DNA of 64,000 bases. Origin: Lactobacillus sp. UCMA15818 (GTDB taxonomy: Bacteria > Bacillota > Bacilli > Lactobacillales > Lactobacillaceae). Every line of letters starts with the position of its first letter. Position 1 is the stretch's first letter. This document shows positions 41,628 through 52,527 of this stretch, piece by piece. Under the pieces are notes generated by a model. It saw only the letters and a list, made by a program, of their open reading frames with translations. It was not told the DNA's origin and did not search any database. The translations under genes were made by a program, and so were the position numbers. The stretch is from positions 310,001-374,000 of the forward strand of contig NZ_VJYB01000001.1 of NCBI RefSeq assembly GCF_030400225.1. Reading direction: 5' to 3'.

Positions 41628-41675
41628 TAAAAAAATAAGAGGAATGCGACAAAAAATTGTCCTACGATATCCCCT
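41628..41675 (-). terminator. Terminator after the sortase gene
   Basis: On the minus strand GGGGATATCG...GACAA pairs imperfectly with TTGTCGCATTCCTC, followed by a seven-T run. About 130 bases after the sortase stop, so transcripts would carry a long 3' tail. Confidence 0.55.
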
Positions 41676-41805
41676 TTTACTGATTATCCATAATTATATT
41701 TTAAAAATAAGTTTCTGCCCATCTAGATTACTTATCTGATTCCAAAATCATTAAAATGCGCAACAATTCAGTCAATCTTATTGGAAACCAATTAATCCAC
41801 ACTAC

Positions 41806-42477
41806 CTATTCAAAAACCTTCACATTATTCTTTGTTACATTCTCAACTTTTTGTAAGTTGCCCTGTAATAAAATTCTAAGTGGTGTATGCGCAACACCCT
41901 TAATTGGATCACAAGTAATCAACGTTATCATCTGCTTGCCTACCACATCATCTATTACCTGAACCTGATACTTGCTAATCGTTTTGCGTACGCTAATTTT
42001 GTATACATAAACTTTTTTGCCATTCGTCAAATAGACCTTATTCCCCACCTTCGCCTTAGCTAAAGGAGAAAATAAAATGTTGGGATTATTCATATGATGA
42101 CCCGCAAGCGCATAATTGCCAGTACCCATTTTTTGGTCCGCTTTCATTGTTCCAGCTCCACGTAATAAATTATTATTACTAATTCCGTAAAATATGGGCA
42201 GTTTTAAATTAACAGCCGGAACAGCAATTTTCCCTATCATTCCAGTATTCGTTGATATAAGACTAGCTTTTACAATGCGTGAAGCACTAGCTGATTTGAC
42301 CTTGTTAAAATCAAAGGAACCTTTCTTCTCGTGTTTCTGACTAACACTATGTTTCAAGTCAGTTGTCGTCATCTTATTTACTAATAAATCAGAAATTTGC
42401 TGATTAAAAACTAAAGCTAATCCAACCACTAATAGCAAAAACTCAATAAACCACATCATCTTTTTTTTCATTTTCAT
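41806..42477 (-). CDS. srtA: Class A sortase SrtA
   Basis: A membrane-anchored transpeptidase (223 aa) that links LPxTG proteins to the wall. N-terminal membrane helix at about 8-25. Catalytic His127 is in YALAGHHM, Cys189 in TLITCDP and Arg201 in TPLRILL. Length and motifs are those of a housekeeping class A enzyme. It stands alone, without a substrate gene next to it. Confidence 0.93.
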   Translation of the reverse strand: MKMKKKMMWFIEFLLLVVGLALVFNQQISDLLVNKMTTTDLKHSVSQKHEKKGSFDFNKVKSASASRIVKASLISTNTGMIGKIAVPAVNLKLPIFYGISNNNLLRGAGTMKADQKMGTGNYALAGHHMNNPNILFSPLAKAKVGNKVYLTNGKKVYVYKISVRKTISKYQVQVIDDVVGKQMITLITCDPIKGVAHTPLRILLQGNLQKVENVTKNNVKVFE

Positions 42478-42686
42478 AATCCCAACCTGTTAAGTTCTCT
42501 AACATCTAAAATATATCATATTACTTCATTCAATACATTCTTAATGCATCTAATCCTAAAACGCTACCTTGGAAAATCATTAAGCAGGTTTTTTACAAAA
42601 AAATTATCAGTCATAAATTTCAAAAAAACACTATAACAGTAATATTTTCAAGAGAAATACTGATTTATGAATTAAAAATAAATTGA

Positions 42687-44237
42687 TTATTTCTCAATAC
42701 TATCATTTTTTTTACCAGAATCTTCTTCTTTGACAATTGGTAGCGATATTCTAAAAACCGAGCCTCTTTCAATTACACTCTCAACCGTGATTTGACCATG
42801 ATATCCTTCAATTAACCTTTGAGCTATTGAGAGGCCTAGCCCATTCCCGCCTTTTCCACGGCTACGAGCCTTATCAACACGATAAAAACGATCAAAAACT
42901 TTCTCCATATTTTCCTTAGAAATACCCTCCCCAAAATCTTGAATAGCAATTTTCACATATCTTTGATCTCGTGATACTGAAAGATGTACTTCTTTGCGTT
43001 TCTTAGAATACTTTACTGCATTGTCCATTAAAATAATCAATACTTGTTCCAAATGGTTACGATATATTTTGACTGGTGTTCTACTCTTTAAATCATCGTC
43101 CAGCAAAAAAACAAAATCAGGCTTAATCATCTTAAAATTATTATAAACTTGCGAAACAATTTCACGAACATCCGCAACTTCTTTACCATATTGAATTTCA
43201 ACTTGTTCTGCCCGCGACAAATCAAGCATCTCTTGAACTAGGCTTTTCATTCGATTGATTTCTTGGAGCGAAGCCGAAATCGATTCAGCTAAAACTGCTG
43301 GATCATCTTTTCCCCAACGATTCAATAATTCCATATGGCCTTGAACAATTGCAACGGGTGTCCTCAATTCATGAGAAACATCTTCAACAAACTGCTGTTG
43401 CTGCTCAATATATCTTTGCATTCGATCAAGCATATCGTTAAAAAGCTGACTTAAATCAGATAATTCGTCATTTCGTTTAATTGCTTCAATTGGGACTCTG
43501 ATATCTGCAATTGGATCATCTTCATCTTCTTGATTAATCTTATCAATTGTATCGTTTATCAAATCAATCGGTCGTAATAGCCAAGCGGATAGAGCATATT
43601 CGAGCATTGCACTTGCTATAGCAGCTGTGATCCCAAAGATAAAGAATACAAGTCCTAGCTTTTCCCGTGCCTTATCATAATCCGTCAGACGATTAGTCAC
43701 TTGGATATAACCAATTACTTTTTGTGTACTCTTTGCAACCACAGGTTTACGAATTATAAGAACATTAACACCCTTTATCTTTTGAACTTTAGTAATATTA
43801 ATACTATTACTAATATCAAATTCAACTGGTAAAGATCTTGATGCAAAGACCTTTTCCCCATTCAGATTATAAATCCCGACACCAATATTTTTACGCGATA
43901 ATGTAACAAATACAGAATCTGAATATAAACTTGCTGGTCGATTTTTTTCCTGTTTCACTGTAGAAATATTTGAACCCAACTCACGCTTAGCACTGCTATT
44001 TGTTAGCTCATTCTCTAAAGATGATAGTCGACTTTGTGCCACAGCTACAGCGTCACTCGCATACTGTCTTTCTTGCTGAAGCATTAAATTAGAAAAGCTC
44101 TGGAACAATAAGATTGCAAAAATCGCAAAAATAAGCAATACACCAACACTGGTGCCAATTGCCCATTTTAATTTAATTGAGAACCCCTTTTTTTCTTTTT
44201 TTCTGGTTCTAAATAAATTTTTTTTCTTTTTTTTCAC
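42687..44237 (-). CDS. Sensor histidine kinase, ArlS/CovS-like
   Basis: A membrane kinase of 516 aa. Helices lie at about 25-47 and 195-215 with an extracellular sensor between, then HAMP (about 218-275), a HisKA domain with His289 in [14 protein letters not shown], and HATPase with NAVKYS, DFGEGI and [10 protein letters not shown]. It starts at GTG overlapping the regulator's stop (GTGA), without a clear ribosome site, so translation is coupled. The first codons contain two runs of eight A. Confidence 0.9.
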   Translation of the reverse strand: MKKKKKNLFRTRKKEKKGFSIKLKWAIGTSVGVLLIFAIFAILLFQSFSNLMLQQERQYASDAVAVAQSRLSSLENELTNSSAKRELGSNISTVKQEKNRPASLYSDSVFVTLSRKNIGVGIYNLNGEKVFASRSLPVEFDISNSINITKVQKIKGVNVLIIRKPVVAKSTQKVIGYIQVTNRLTDYDKAREKLGLVFFIFGITAAIASAMLEYALSAWLLRPIDLINDTIDKINQEDEDDPIADIRVPIEAIKRNDELSDLSQLFNDMLDRMQRYIEQQQQFVEDVSHELRTPVAIVQGHMELLNRWGKDDPAVLAESISASLQEINRMKSLVQEMLDLSRAEQVEIQYGKEVADVREIVSQVYNNFKMIKPDFVFLLDDDLKSRTPVKIYRNHLEQVLIILMDNAVKYSKKRKEVHLSVSRDQRYVKIAIQDFGEGISKENMEKVFDRFYRVDKARSRGKGGNGLGLSIAQRLIEGYHGQITVESVIERGSVFRISLPIVKEEDSGKKNDSIEK

Positions 44238-44920
44238 GAACGCATCACGTACCCTGTGCCTCGAACAGTTTGAATATAGCTTTCTTCATCTGGCCGATCA
44301 ATCTTATTACGCAGATAACGGATATAAACATCAACCACGTTTGTTTCAATTTGTGACTCGTATCCCCAAACCTTTTTCAACAAGACATCTCGGGCAAGAA
44401 CAACATTAATGTTCTCCATTAGCGCCAAAAGCAACTCGTACTCTCTCTTAGTAAGTTCAATAATCTCATCACCACGACGGACTATTCGATTCTCCTTTTC
44501 AACTGTTAAGTCACGATATGTTACTTTAGTTTGCTTGGAAGCATTTTGTTCACTTTCAATGTCAATTCTGCGGAGCAAAGCGCGCAAACGTGCCAATAGC
44601 TCTTCAATCGCAAATGGCTTAACAATATAATCATCCGCCCCATGATCAAGCCCCGAAACTCTATCAATCACAGAGTCTCTAGCCGTCATCATAATGATTG
44701 GTGTATTTTTTGTCTGTCTAATACGACGGCAAACCTCAAGACCATTTAATTCTGGCAACATTAAATCAAGTAAAATTGCATCCCAATCACTCTCTAGTGC
44801 AGCATCCAACCCAGTCCGTCCGTTATAGTGGACCTCTGTCTCGTAGCCTTCATGTTGTAATTCAAGTTCTACAAACCTAGCAAGGTTTTTTTCATCTTCG
44901 ATAATTAATATTCGATTCAT
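44234..44920 (-). CDS. OmpR-family response regulator, ArlR/CovR-like
   Basis: A 228-aa regulator: receiver domain with phospho-acceptor D52 ([10 protein letters not shown]), switch residues TAR and KPF, then a winged-helix DNA-binding domain ([37 protein letters not shown]). Closest in feel to ArlR, CovR or CsrR, which control adhesion and surface functions. Operon with the kinase downstream. A direct repeat upstream may be its own binding site. Confidence 0.92.
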   Translation of the reverse strand: MNRILIIEDEKNLARFVELELQHEGYETEVHYNGRTGLDAALESDWDAILLDLMLPELNGLEVCRRIRQTKNTPIIMMTARDSVIDRVSGLDHGADDYIVKPFAIEELLARLRALLRRIDIESEQNASKQTKVTYRDLTVEKENRIVRRGDEIIELTKREYELLLALMENINVVLARDVLLKKVWGYESQIETNVVDVYIRYLRNKIDRPDEESYIQTVRGTGYVMRS

Positions 44921-44951
44921 ATTTCACTCTCCTAGAAAATTAAATAACAAT

Positions 44952-44982
44952 ATTATAATTTTTCATCTAACGTTAATCTAAC
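44952..44982 (-). promoter_or_regulatory. Regulator promoter with GTTAGAT direct repeat
   Basis: On the minus strand two GTTAGAT units 11 bases apart overlap the -35 region (TTAGAT), with -10 TATAAT (44952-44957) at an 18-base spacing. Direct repeats with an 11-base period are typical of OmpR-family sites, so autoregulation is likely. Confidence 0.5.
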
Positions 44983-45034
44983 ACAAAAGCAACAATTCCG
45001 CACTTTTTTGTCAACATTATTTTAAATAACGCAC

Positions 45035-45074
45035 AAAAAATCGATAGATTTATTTAGAAATCTATCGTTTTTTG
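45035..45074. terminator. Terminator after gnd
   Basis: Perfect 10-bp stem CGATAGATTT / AAATCTATCG with A and T runs on both sides. It lies about 40 bases after the gnd stop and before the regulator's promoter. Confidence 0.88.
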
Positions 45075-45115
45075 ACTTTGACTGCATTACCCAATCCTAT
45101 TATCTGTTACACAGC

Positions 45116-46537
45116 TTATTCTTCATGATACCATTCATAATGGAACATACCTTCTTTATCGGTTCTTTCATAAGTATGTGCCCCAAAATAGTCACGTTGT
45201 GCTTGCACGATATTAGCTGGTAAACTAGCCGATCTGTACTGGTCAAAGTAAGTGATTGCTGCGGTAAAGGCAGGAACAGCAACACCAGCTTGAATTGCCA
45301 ATGCTACAACGTCACGAACTGCTGCTTGATACTTATCAGTAATTTCCTTAAAATAAGGATCCAGCATTAAGTTGTTTAACTTGTCATTTGTTTTAAACGC
45401 ATCTGTAATTTTTTGTAAGAATTGAGCACGAATAATACATCCTTCTCGCCAAATCATCGCTAGCTCGCCATATTTAAGTTCCCAATCATAATGTTCTGAG
45501 GCAACTCGCATCTGTTCAAAGCCTTGCGCATAACTCATAATTTTACTAAAATATAAAGCCTCTCTGATTTTTTCAATCAGCGTCTTCTTATCAAGCTTCG
45601 CTGAATCAAAATCAGGTCCTTGCAAAACACTGCTAGCCGCAACGCGTTCGTCTTTTAAAGCAGAAATATAACGTGCATATACTGATTCAGTAATCAATGA
45701 TTGTGGAACACCTAGTTCAAGTGCACTCTGTGAACTCCACTTACCCGTTCCTTTGTTACCAGCACGATCAAGAATAACGTCAACAATTGGTTTACCTGTT
45801 CCTAAATCGTCTTCGCGTGTCAAAATTTCTGCGGTAATAGACATTAGATAACTATCAAGCTCTCCATGGTTCCAATCATTAAAGATCTCGGCAATATCTT
45901 TGACCTCAAGACCGAGAACATTTCGCAATAGATTATAACTTTCTGAAATTAGCTCCATATCACCATATTCAATCCCATTGTGAACCATCTTCACATAATG
46001 GCCTGCCCCATTTGGACCGATATAGGTCACACATGGTGTTCCATCTTCAGCTTTAGCGGCAATTTTGTTTAGAATAGGTTCAACGAGCTTATATGCCTCT
46101 ACTTGTCCACCAGGCATTAAAGAGGGGCCTTCAAGTGCACCCTTTTCGCCACCCGAGACACCCATACCAATAAAATTAATTCCAGATTCATCCAATACAG
46201 CATTTCTACGTATTGTATCTTCAAAGAAAGTATTTCCACCATCAATTAATACATCGCCTTGACTCAGATGTGGCAGAAGTTGTTTGATCAAACCATCTGT
46301 CGGTGCTCCTGCTTTAACCATCATAATAATTCGTCTAGGAGTCTCAAGTGATGCAACAAAGTCCTCAACGTTGTAACTAGGGACAAGCTTCAAAGTAGGG
46401 TGATCAGCAACAACTTTTTCCGTCTTTGACCCAGTTCTATTGTAAATTGCAACATTATAACCACGGCTTTCAATATTCAAAGCCAAGTTCTTTCCCATTA
46501 CAGCCATTCCAACTACACCAATTTGTGGTTTATTCAT
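45116..46537 (-). CDS. gnd: 6-phosphogluconate dehydrogenase, decarboxylating
   Basis: Makes ribulose-5-phosphate, CO2 and NADPH in the oxidative pentose phosphate pathway (473 aa). NADP-binding [20 protein letters not shown] is at 7-26; substrate and catalytic motifs are [16 protein letters not shown] and the Lys of [16 protein letters not shown]. Full length, own terminator. It lies next to the two-component system, as in several lactobacilli. Confidence 0.97.
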   Translation of the reverse strand: MNKPQIGVVGMAVMGKNLALNIESRGYNVAIYNRTGSKTEKVVADHPTLKLVPSYNVEDFVASLETPRRIIMMVKAGAPTDGLIKQLLPHLSQGDVLIDGGNTFFEDTIRRNAVLDESGINFIGMGVSGGEKGALEGPSLMPGGQVEAYKLVEPILNKIAAKAEDGTPCVTYIGPNGAGHYVKMVHNGIEYGDMELISESYNLLRNVLGLEVKDIAEIFNDWNHGELDSYLMSITAEILTREDDLGTGKPIVDVILDRAGNKGTGKWSSQSALELGVPQSLITESVYARYISALKDERVAASSVLQGPDFDSAKLDKKTLIEKIREALYFSKIMSYAQGFEQMRVASEHYDWELKYGELAMIWREGCIIRAQFLQKITDAFKTNDKLNNLMLDPYFKEITDKYQAAVRDVVALAIQAGVAVPAFTAAITYFDQYRSASLPANIVQAQRDYFGAHTYERTDKEGMFHYEWYHEE

Positions 46538-46732
46538 TATTAAACCTCCTACAAGTAATATTCTCTTCTTATGTTACCAAAAATGACTTAAAAGATAAAG
46601 ACGTTGTCACATTTTAAAACTATTAATACAAAAAAGAATGTATAATCCGGTTTAGTAACATTTAATTGCCAGCTTGAAAATATAAATATAAAGCGCACAT
46701 GCTTTGAGTCATTTTGAGTTAGTTAAAAAAAG

Positions 46733-46803
46733 TTTTCCTTATGAATTTACCCAGAATTAATAAAGAGACCAGATCAAAATTCAACTTTTGTCCCAGTCTC
46801 TCC
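46733..46803 (+). repeat. Composite repeat, short copy, clpX terminator
   Basis: Terminator stem (agagaccagatcaaaattc / cttttgtcccagtctct, 46762-46803) 8 bases after the clpX stop, then TTTATT on the minus strand. A worn linker (cttatgaatttacccagaat) extends to the left. Confidence 0.7.
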
Positions 46804-46811
46804 AATCAGTT

Positions 46812-48059
46812 TTATGAAGCTTGTTTGTCATCCAAAACAAGTTCTGGCAATTCTTTACCATCAACGCTTGCTTTATTAATTACTACTTGTGAAACATCAG
46901 TGCGACTTGGAATTTCAAACATTATATCTCTCATTGTATTCTCAACAATTGAACGTAACCCACGAGCTCCTGTATTACGCTCAATAGCTAAGCAGGATAT
47001 TTCTTTAAGCGCATCCTTCTTGAACTTGAGTTTGACATTATCTAACTCCAGCAATCTGCTATATTGCTTAACTAATGCATTTTTCGGTTCCGTTAAAATT
47101 CTTACCAAATCTTCCTCTGTCAATTTCTCTAAAGCCGATAAGATTGGCAAGCGTCCAATAAACTCAGGGATCAATCCAAATTTCAACAAGTCTTCAGGAA
47201 TAATTTGCTGCATTAGGCTTGTTTGATCATTATAGGCATTCTTTGAATCAACACCAAATCCAATCGTTTTATCACCTAAACGATTCTTCACCATTGTCTC
47301 AATGCCATCAAACGCACCACCAACGATAAATAATATATTCGTGGTATCAATCTGAATAAACTCTTGTTGCGGATGCTTACGTCCACCCTGAGGCGGAACA
47401 TTAGCAATAGTTCCCTCAAGTATCTTGAGTAAAGCTTGCTGGACCCCTTCGCCTGAAACATCACGTGTTATTGATACATTCTCACTTTTTTTAGCAATTT
47501 TATCAATTTCGTCAATATAAATAATTCCACGTTCCGCACGTTCAACATCAAAATCAGCACTTTGAAGTAATTTTAGAAGAATATTCTCAACATCTTCTCC
47601 AACATATCCAGCTTCCGTTAAAGTCGTCGCATCTGCAATTGCAAACGGAACCTGTAATATTTTTGCTAAACTCTGTGCTAGAAAGGTCTTCCCTGATCCC
47701 GTTGGTCCTACTAAACAAATATTACTTTTTTGTAATTCTGTCTCGCTCTCCTCATCTTCAAGGGAAGCATTAACTCGCTTGTAATGGTTATAGACGGCAA
47801 CTGCCAAAGTCTTCTTTGCTTGTTCCTGCCCGATAACATACTGATTCAAGACATCAACTATTTCACGTGGTTTAGGCACATCTGTGAGTTCTTCGGTTGC
47901 CTGATCTTTGAACTCTTCATCCATAATTTCTTTACATAAATCAATACATTCATTACAGATATAAACACCAGGTCCTGCAACAATCTTTTTTACCTGTTCC
48001 TGTGACTTACCACAAAAAGAACACATTACAGGCTCATTACTATCTGTATTTTCAAACAT
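46812..48059 (-). CDS. clpX: ATP-dependent Clp protease ATPase subunit ClpX
   Basis: The unfoldase of ClpXP (415 aa). The N-terminal zinc domain is CSFC...CNEC (about 14-39). AAA+ motifs are [12 protein letters not shown] near 117-128, [10 protein letters not shown] and [10 protein letters not shown], and the ClpP-docking loop region has IGFG. Encoded downstream of tig, as commonly found. Confidence 0.97.
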   Translation of the reverse strand: MFENTDSNEPVMCSFCGKSQEQVKKIVAGPGVYICNECIDLCKEIMDEEFKDQATEELTDVPKPREIVDVLNQYVIGQEQAKKTLAVAVYNHYKRVNASLEDEESETELQKSNICLVGPTGSGKTFLAQSLAKILQVPFAIADATTLTEAGYVGEDVENILLKLLQSADFDVERAERGIIYIDEIDKIAKKSENVSITRDVSGEGVQQALLKILEGTIANVPPQGGRKHPQQEFIQIDTTNILFIVGGAFDGIETMVKNRLGDKTIGFGVDSKNAYNDQTSLMQQIIPEDLLKFGLIPEFIGRLPILSALEKLTEEDLVRILTEPKNALVKQYSRLLELDNVKLKFKKDALKEISCLAIERNTGARGLRSIVENTMRDIMFEIPSRTDVSQVVINKASVDGKELPELVLDDKQAS

Positions 48060-48221
48060 ATTTAGCCCCCTAAAATTGCGACTTGCTTTTTTCTACAGGT
48101 CTCTAATCATTCAACAATTATATACGCACTGATAACTTTTGTCGACGACTTTATCTTTTCTAATTATTTTACACAAAAACGCTGTTGCCATCCATTCAAC
48201 ACAAGTGGAAGTTTGACATAA

Positions 48222-48273
48222 AAGCACCTTGCAAAACTTGGATAGGAAAGTCAAGTTTTGGAGGTGCTTTCTT
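48222..48273 (-). terminator. Strong hairpin between tig and clpX
   Basis: Minus-strand arms AAAGCACCtcCAAAACTTG / CAAGTTTTGcaAGGTGCTTTT with a 10-base loop and a short T-run. Together with the composite repeat it gives two terminators in series before clpX, so clpX likely has its own promoter in 48060-48220. Confidence 0.7.
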
Positions 48274-48274
48274 A

Positions 48275-48402
48275 CTAACATAGCATGTACTTTTACTATG
48301 AGTAATTCGAAGTTGGACAGAGAATTTTGACTTATGAACCATGTTTATTTGCAATAAATAGAGAGGGCTGAGTCAAAATTTAACTTTTGACCCAGCCTCC
48401 TC
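48275..48402 (+). repeat. Composite repeat copy between tig and clpX
   Basis: The terminator stem ggctgagtcaaaatt / cttttgacccagcc (48366-48397) lies 28 bases after the tig stop. The linker and right part of the hairpin module (ctatgagtaattcgaagttgg, tttgacttatgaaccatg) follow. The left half of the hairpin is missing or worn. Confidence 0.8.
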
Positions 48403-48429
48403 GCTAATCATATATAATTCGTAAGTGAA

Positions 48430-49740
48430 TTACTTATTTTCTGTTTCTTTCTTTTCACGAGTTTGCTTAGCAGAATCAGTAATTTCTTCAACCACTTTGC
48501 GTACTGCAATATCATGTTTTAACAAATCATCCTTTAATGCTGAACGTACTGCAGTTTCTTCCATACCATACTGTTCTGCCAAACTCTTAATCTCTTTAGC
48601 AACTTCTTTATCACTAATATTGATATCTTCCTTGGCAACAATAGCTTCGAGTACTAAGTTAGTTTTTACACGTTTTTCAGAATCTTTTTCAAATTGTTTG
48701 TGCAAATCAGCTTCCGAAGTACCTGTAATTTGATAATACATTTCTGGTGTGATATTTTGTTGCTTCATACCTTCCATATACTGATCAATTTGGCGGTGAA
48801 CATCTTCATCAATCATTTCTGCAGGAATATCACCAATCTTTGAATTCTTTACAGCGATATCAATAGCTTCACTCTGGATTAATGACTTTGCATCAGCAAC
48901 TTTTTGTTCCTTCAATTCTTCTTTGATCTTAGCCTTTAATTCTTCCAAAGTATCAACTTCTTCGTCAACATCCTTAGCAAAATCATCGTCTAATTCAGGA
49001 AGCTGCTTAGCTTTGATTTCATGAATCTTAACATCAAAGACTGCTTCTTTACCCTGTAGATCTTCGGCTTGATAGTCTTCTGGGAATGTCACCGTGACAG
49101 TCACATCTTCACCTGACTTATGACCAACTAATTGCTCTTCAAACCCTGGAATAAATGAATTTGAACCTAGCTCAAGAGAATGGTTTTCTGCCTTACCACC
49201 ATCAAAAGCTACTCCATCAACTTTACCTTCAAAATCTATAATGACAGTATCGCCTTTTTCAGCAGCTTCATCTTCTTTGAGTACAAGTTCAGCTTGTTGT
49301 TGACGCAACTCCTCTAACTTGGCTTCAATATCACCAACGAGCACACGTGTTGAATGTGATGTAACTTCAAGACCTTTATAGTCTCCTACTTCAACCTTAG
49401 GTTCTACCGAAACTACAGCAGTTAATACCCATGGCTGGCCCTTTTCCAAACTCTCAACATCAACATTTGGTTGACCAACTGGCTTGATTTTTATTTCATC
49501 AACCGCATTTGAATATGCATCTTGCAATAGGACATTCAGAGCATCTTGATAAAGTGCTTCTTCCCCATACATTCTGTTAAAAATTTGACGAGGAACTTTA
49601 CCCTTCCGAAACCCTGGTACATTTAAATCCTTTTTAACACGATCGAAGGCTACATCTAAACCTTCTTTAATTTTATCTTGTGAAATTTCGAAAGTTAGTT
49701 TTCCTGTATTTTCACTTTGCTTTTCCCATTTTGCAGACAT
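48430..49740 (-). CDS. tig: Trigger factor
   Basis: A ribosome-bound chaperone and peptidyl-prolyl isomerase (436 aa). The ribosome-docking loop GFRKGKVPRQIF is near 43-54, a FKBP domain covers about 160-245 (GDTVIIDFEGKVDGVAFDGG), and the C-terminal arm is helical and charged. Own promoter upstream; the repeat terminator follows it. Confidence 0.97.
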   Translation of the reverse strand: MSAKWEKQSENTGKLTFEISQDKIKEGLDVAFDRVKKDLNVPGFRKGKVPRQIFNRMYGEEALYQDALNVLLQDAYSNAVDEIKIKPVGQPNVDVESLEKGQPWVLTAVVSVEPKVEVGDYKGLEVTSHSTRVLVGDIEAKLEELRQQQAELVLKEDEAAEKGDTVIIDFEGKVDGVAFDGGKAENHSLELGSNSFIPGFEEQLVGHKSGEDVTVTVTFPEDYQAEDLQGKEAVFDVKIHEIKAKQLPELDDDFAKDVDEEVDTLEELKAKIKEELKEQKVADAKSLIQSEAIDIAVKNSKIGDIPAEMIDEDVHRQIDQYMEGMKQQNITPEMYYQITGTSEADLHKQFEKDSEKRVKTNLVLEAIVAKEDINISDKEVAKEIKSLAEQYGMEETAVRSALKDDLLKHDIAVRKVVEEITDSAKQTREKKETENK

Positions 49741-49797
49741 TATTTTCCCTCCGCACGAAAATTTTGTACAACTAATTTACTAATTGCATACTAAAAC

Positions 49798-49826
49798 AGT
49801 GTACCTTAGTTACATCGAATTGTAAA
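49798..49826 (-). promoter_or_regulatory. Predicted tig promoter
   Basis: On the minus strand -35 TTTACA (49821-49826), 17 bases, -10 TACACT (49798-49803), about 58 bases upstream of tig. Confidence 0.55.
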
Positions 49827-49884
49827 CAATTACACTAAAAAAAGCTTTACATAATATTTTGTTTTATTTTTAAATTATTTTTCT

Positions 49885-49915
49885 AAAAAAAAAACTCGGA
49901 TTTTTCCGAGTTTTT
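49885..49915 (-). terminator. tuf terminator
   Basis: Perfect stem AACTCGGA / TCCGAGTT with loop AAAA followed by a long T-run, directly behind tuf. Confidence 0.93.
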
Positions 49916-49923
49916 CATAAAAA

Positions 49924-51111
49924 TTAATCGTCAATCTCTGAAACAACACCAGCACCAACAGTACGGCCACCTTCACGAACTGTGAATTTAAGACCTTTTT
50001 CGATAGCAACTGGAGCAATCAATTCAACTGTAAATGTAACATTATCACCAGGCATAACCATCTCTACACCTTCTGGTAATTCAATAACACCTGTAACATC
50101 AGTTGTATGGAAGTAAAATTGAGGACGATAATTTGAGAAGAATGGAGTATGACGTCCGCCTTCTTCTTTACTCAAGATATAAACTTCACCCTTGAACTTT
50201 TTATGAGTCTTAATTGATCCAGGAGCAGCAAGAACTTGCCCACGTTCAACTTGCTCACGGTTAACACCACGAAGCAATGCACCAACATTGTCTCCGGCTT
50301 GGCCTTCATCAAGAGTTTTACGGAACATTTCAAGACCAGTAATTGTTGTCTTTAATGGTGCATCTCTCAATCCAACGATTTCAACTTCGTCACCAACTTT
50401 GACAACACCACGATCAATACGACCAGAAGCAACAGTACCACGACCTGTAATCGTGAATACATCTTCAACAGGCATCAAGAATGGCTTGTCTGTAGCACGA
50501 ACTGGAGTTGGAATATATTCATCAACTATATCCATCAATTCTTCAATCTTAGCAACGGCATCTGCATCGCCTTCAAGTGCTTTAAGAGCTGAACCACGGA
50601 CAACAGGAATATCATCACCAGGAAAATCATATTCGCTCAATAATTCGCGAACTTCCATCTCAACTAAGTCTAACAATTCTTCATCGTCAACCAAGTCACA
50701 CTTGTTCAAGAAAACAACAAGATATTCAACACCAACCTGGCGTGCAAGCAAGATATGTTCACGTGTTTGTGGCATAGGACCATCTGTTGCAGCAACAACA
50801 AGGATAGCACCATCCATTTGAGCAGCACCAGTAATCATGTTCTTAACGTAATCAGCATGTCCTGGAGCATCAATATGAGCGTAATGACGCTTTTCTGTCT
50901 CGTATTCGATGTGAGCAGTATTGATTGTAATACCACGTTCACGCTCTTCTGGAGCTGCATCGATTGTTGCAAAATCCTGTTGTTCAGCCAAACCCTTGTC
51001 AGCCAAAACCTTTGAAATTGCAGCAGTTAAAGTTGTTTTCCCATGATCAACGTGTCCAATTGTACCGATGTTTACATGGGGTTTTGTTCTTTCGTAATGT
51101 TCTTTTGCCAT
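49924..51111 (-). CDS. tuf: Elongation factor Tu
   Basis: The GTPase that brings aminoacyl-tRNA to the ribosome (395 aa). G1 [10 protein letters not shown]2 RGITIN, G3 DAPGHADY and G4 NKCD are all intact. ATG 51111 after AGGAGG gives [16 protein letters not shown]; the longer frame to 51138 is not real. Single gene with its own promoter and terminator, separate from rpsG-fusA. Confidence 0.98.
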   Translation of the reverse strand: MAKEHYERTKPHVNIGTIGHVDHGKTTLTAAISKVLADKGLAEQQDFATIDAAPEERERGITINTAHIEYETEKRHYAHIDAPGHADYVKNMITGAAQMDGAILVVAATDGPMPQTREHILLARQVGVEYLVVFLNKCDLVDDEELLDLVEMEVRELLSEYDFPGDDIPVVRGSALKALEGDADAVAKIEELMDIVDEYIPTPVRATDKPFLMPVEDVFTITGRGTVASGRIDRGVVKVGDEVEIVGLRDAPLKTTITGLEMFRKTLDEGQAGDNVGALLRGVNREQVERGQVLAAPGSIKTHKKFKGEVYILSKEEGGRHTPFFSNYRPQFYFHTTDVTGVIELPEGVEMVMPGDNVTFTVELIAPVAIEKGLKFTVREGGRTVGAGVVSEIDD

Positions 51112-51185
51112 TAATACGAACCTCCTGTAGTTTTGCAAGAAAAATCCGCAACAAATATTAGTTTGCTGATAATCCTTTAAGTTTT

Positions 51186-51214
51186 ATTATACTACTTCCA
51201 AACAAAAATACCAA
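51186..51214 (-). promoter_or_regulatory. tuf promoter
   Basis: On the minus strand -35 TTGGTA (51209-51214), 17 bases, -10 TATAAT (51186-51191), about 75 bases before tuf. Confidence 0.7.
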
Positions 51215-51321
51215 CATTTTTAGTATCCTGCAAAGAAGAATTCTTAAGCTATTATATAGATACCCGTGTGATTTGTAAATAGCTATTCAAAAATAAGATT
51301 GTTTCATCTACATTTAATTTG

Positions 51322-52212
51322 TTAGCCACTCCATTCTACTAATAATTTTTCAAGCTTTCGTGCCAAGTTTTGATCTGCATCACTATAGTTCTGCATATTC
51401 TCTAGCATCAGCAATTCTTTTACTTTTCTGAAATTACCAATAAATTTTTCTTCAAATGGATATAATAAGCTCAATTTCAACTTAATTTCGTTCCATCTGA
51501 GCAAATCATTATTATCATTTTGCTCAGAAATTATTTGATATTTCAGAGCACTGAATAATTTTGTTTCCTCAAACACATGAAGCTCGCTAGGTTTAATTTG
51601 ATATAATTTATCATCAACGAAGAGATATGGAGCTTCCCGGCTGTCCTCAACTTGTCTCAAATCATCCAGTATACTTATTTTGATAAACTGATGAACATTT
51701 TTATCACATAATATTTTGGGTGCTACCTCCCTAAAGTCAGCTAGAGGTAAACTGTAACTATCTTGTAATACTCTTCGCTGACGCATACGTGGGAATGACC
51801 CACAATAAAGCAAAGACTTTTTGAGCTCCAATGTCCTTTTCACATCAATTTTGCTTTCTTCATCTTTTATCAATTCAAAAAAATGTTTTTTTTCAGTAGT
51901 ATTCATATATTTCCTAAAATGCGAGTACAATTTGTAAGTTCCAATGACATCTTCAGCCATCATTCCTGCTAAAATTAAAAGATCAAGTTTTTTATTATCA
52001 GACAAATATTCTGTCAAATATTCCTTACCCAGTCGCCTTGCTTCTTTAAAGTCGCCTTGTCCATAACATGCTTGAAATAAAAAAAAGTTTGTTCTAAAAT
52101 TTTTTTTCTCCAAATAACACTCAGCCAATAGTTTCTGAGCTTTTTTATAATTTTTATTCTCTAAGAATTCCACTCCCTTAGAGAAAACTCTTTGATATTC
52201 TTTATCATTCAT
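51322..52212 (-). CDS. TPR-like protein of unknown function
   Basis: A soluble helical protein of 296 aa. The N-terminal 110 residues look like tetratricopeptide-type helices (FLENKNYKKAQKLLAECYLEK..., YGQGDFKEARRLGKEYL). The C-terminal part has no motif I know. It lies between rnjB and tuf on the same strand but is separated from rnjB by a repeat and terminators. I do not recognise a function; a scaffold or binding role is a guess from the repeats alone. Confidence 0.7.
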   Translation of the reverse strand: MNDKEYQRVFSKGVEFLENKNYKKAQKLLAECYLEKKNFRTNFFLFQACYGQGDFKEARRLGKEYLTEYLSDNKKLDLLILAGMMAEDVIGTYKLYSHFRKYMNTTEKKHFFELIKDEESKIDVKRTLELKKSLLYCGSFPRMRQRRVLQDSYSLPLADFREVAPKILCDKNVHQFIKISILDDLRQVEDSREAPYLFVDDKLYQIKPSELHVFEETKLFSALKYQIISEQNDNNDLLRWNEIKLKLSLLYPFEEKFIGNFRKVKELLMLENMQNYSDADQNLARKLEKLLVEWSG

Positions 52213-52280
52213 ATTAATTACCTCCTAAAACAAGGAAGGATACAAAAAGTTTCACTCACCGATGATTTTTTTAAATAAAC

Positions 52281-52417
52281 GAGAGTGTGCCATAATTCGG
52301 GAAATTTGAGTACCAACTAGAAATTATGAACATAGTAAGAATTTTGACTTATGAAATACGTTTATTCATAATAATATAGAGAAGCTAGACCAAAATTTAA
52401 CTTTTGACCCAGCCCCA
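52281..52417 (+). repeat. Composite repeat, long copy with internal deletion
   Basis: It begins gagagtgtgccataattcgg and keeps the left arm, then about 35 bases of the centre are missing. It continues with gaattttgacttatgaaatacg, the linker and the terminator stem (gctagaccaaaattt / cttttgacccagc). Lies between rnjB and the TPR-like gene; the rest of the 315-base spacer is empty. Confidence 0.82.
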
Positions 52418-52465
52418 AATTTCATTGATTCTGGATAAAGATATTCCATGAAAGACAGAACAAAT

Positions 52466-52504
52466 AAAAAAGGCTGACCCAAACTTGTATTCTGGCACAG
52501 CCTT
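52466..52504 (-). terminator. Terminator of the asd-dapA-rnjB operon
   Basis: Minus-strand stem AAGGCTGTGCCAGAA / TTTGGGTCAGCCTT followed by a T-run, 23 bases after the rnjB stop. The stem edges resemble the composite-repeat terminators, but the loop differs. Confidence 0.85.
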
Positions 52505-52527
52505 CTCCTATTTTCTTGCTACAACAT

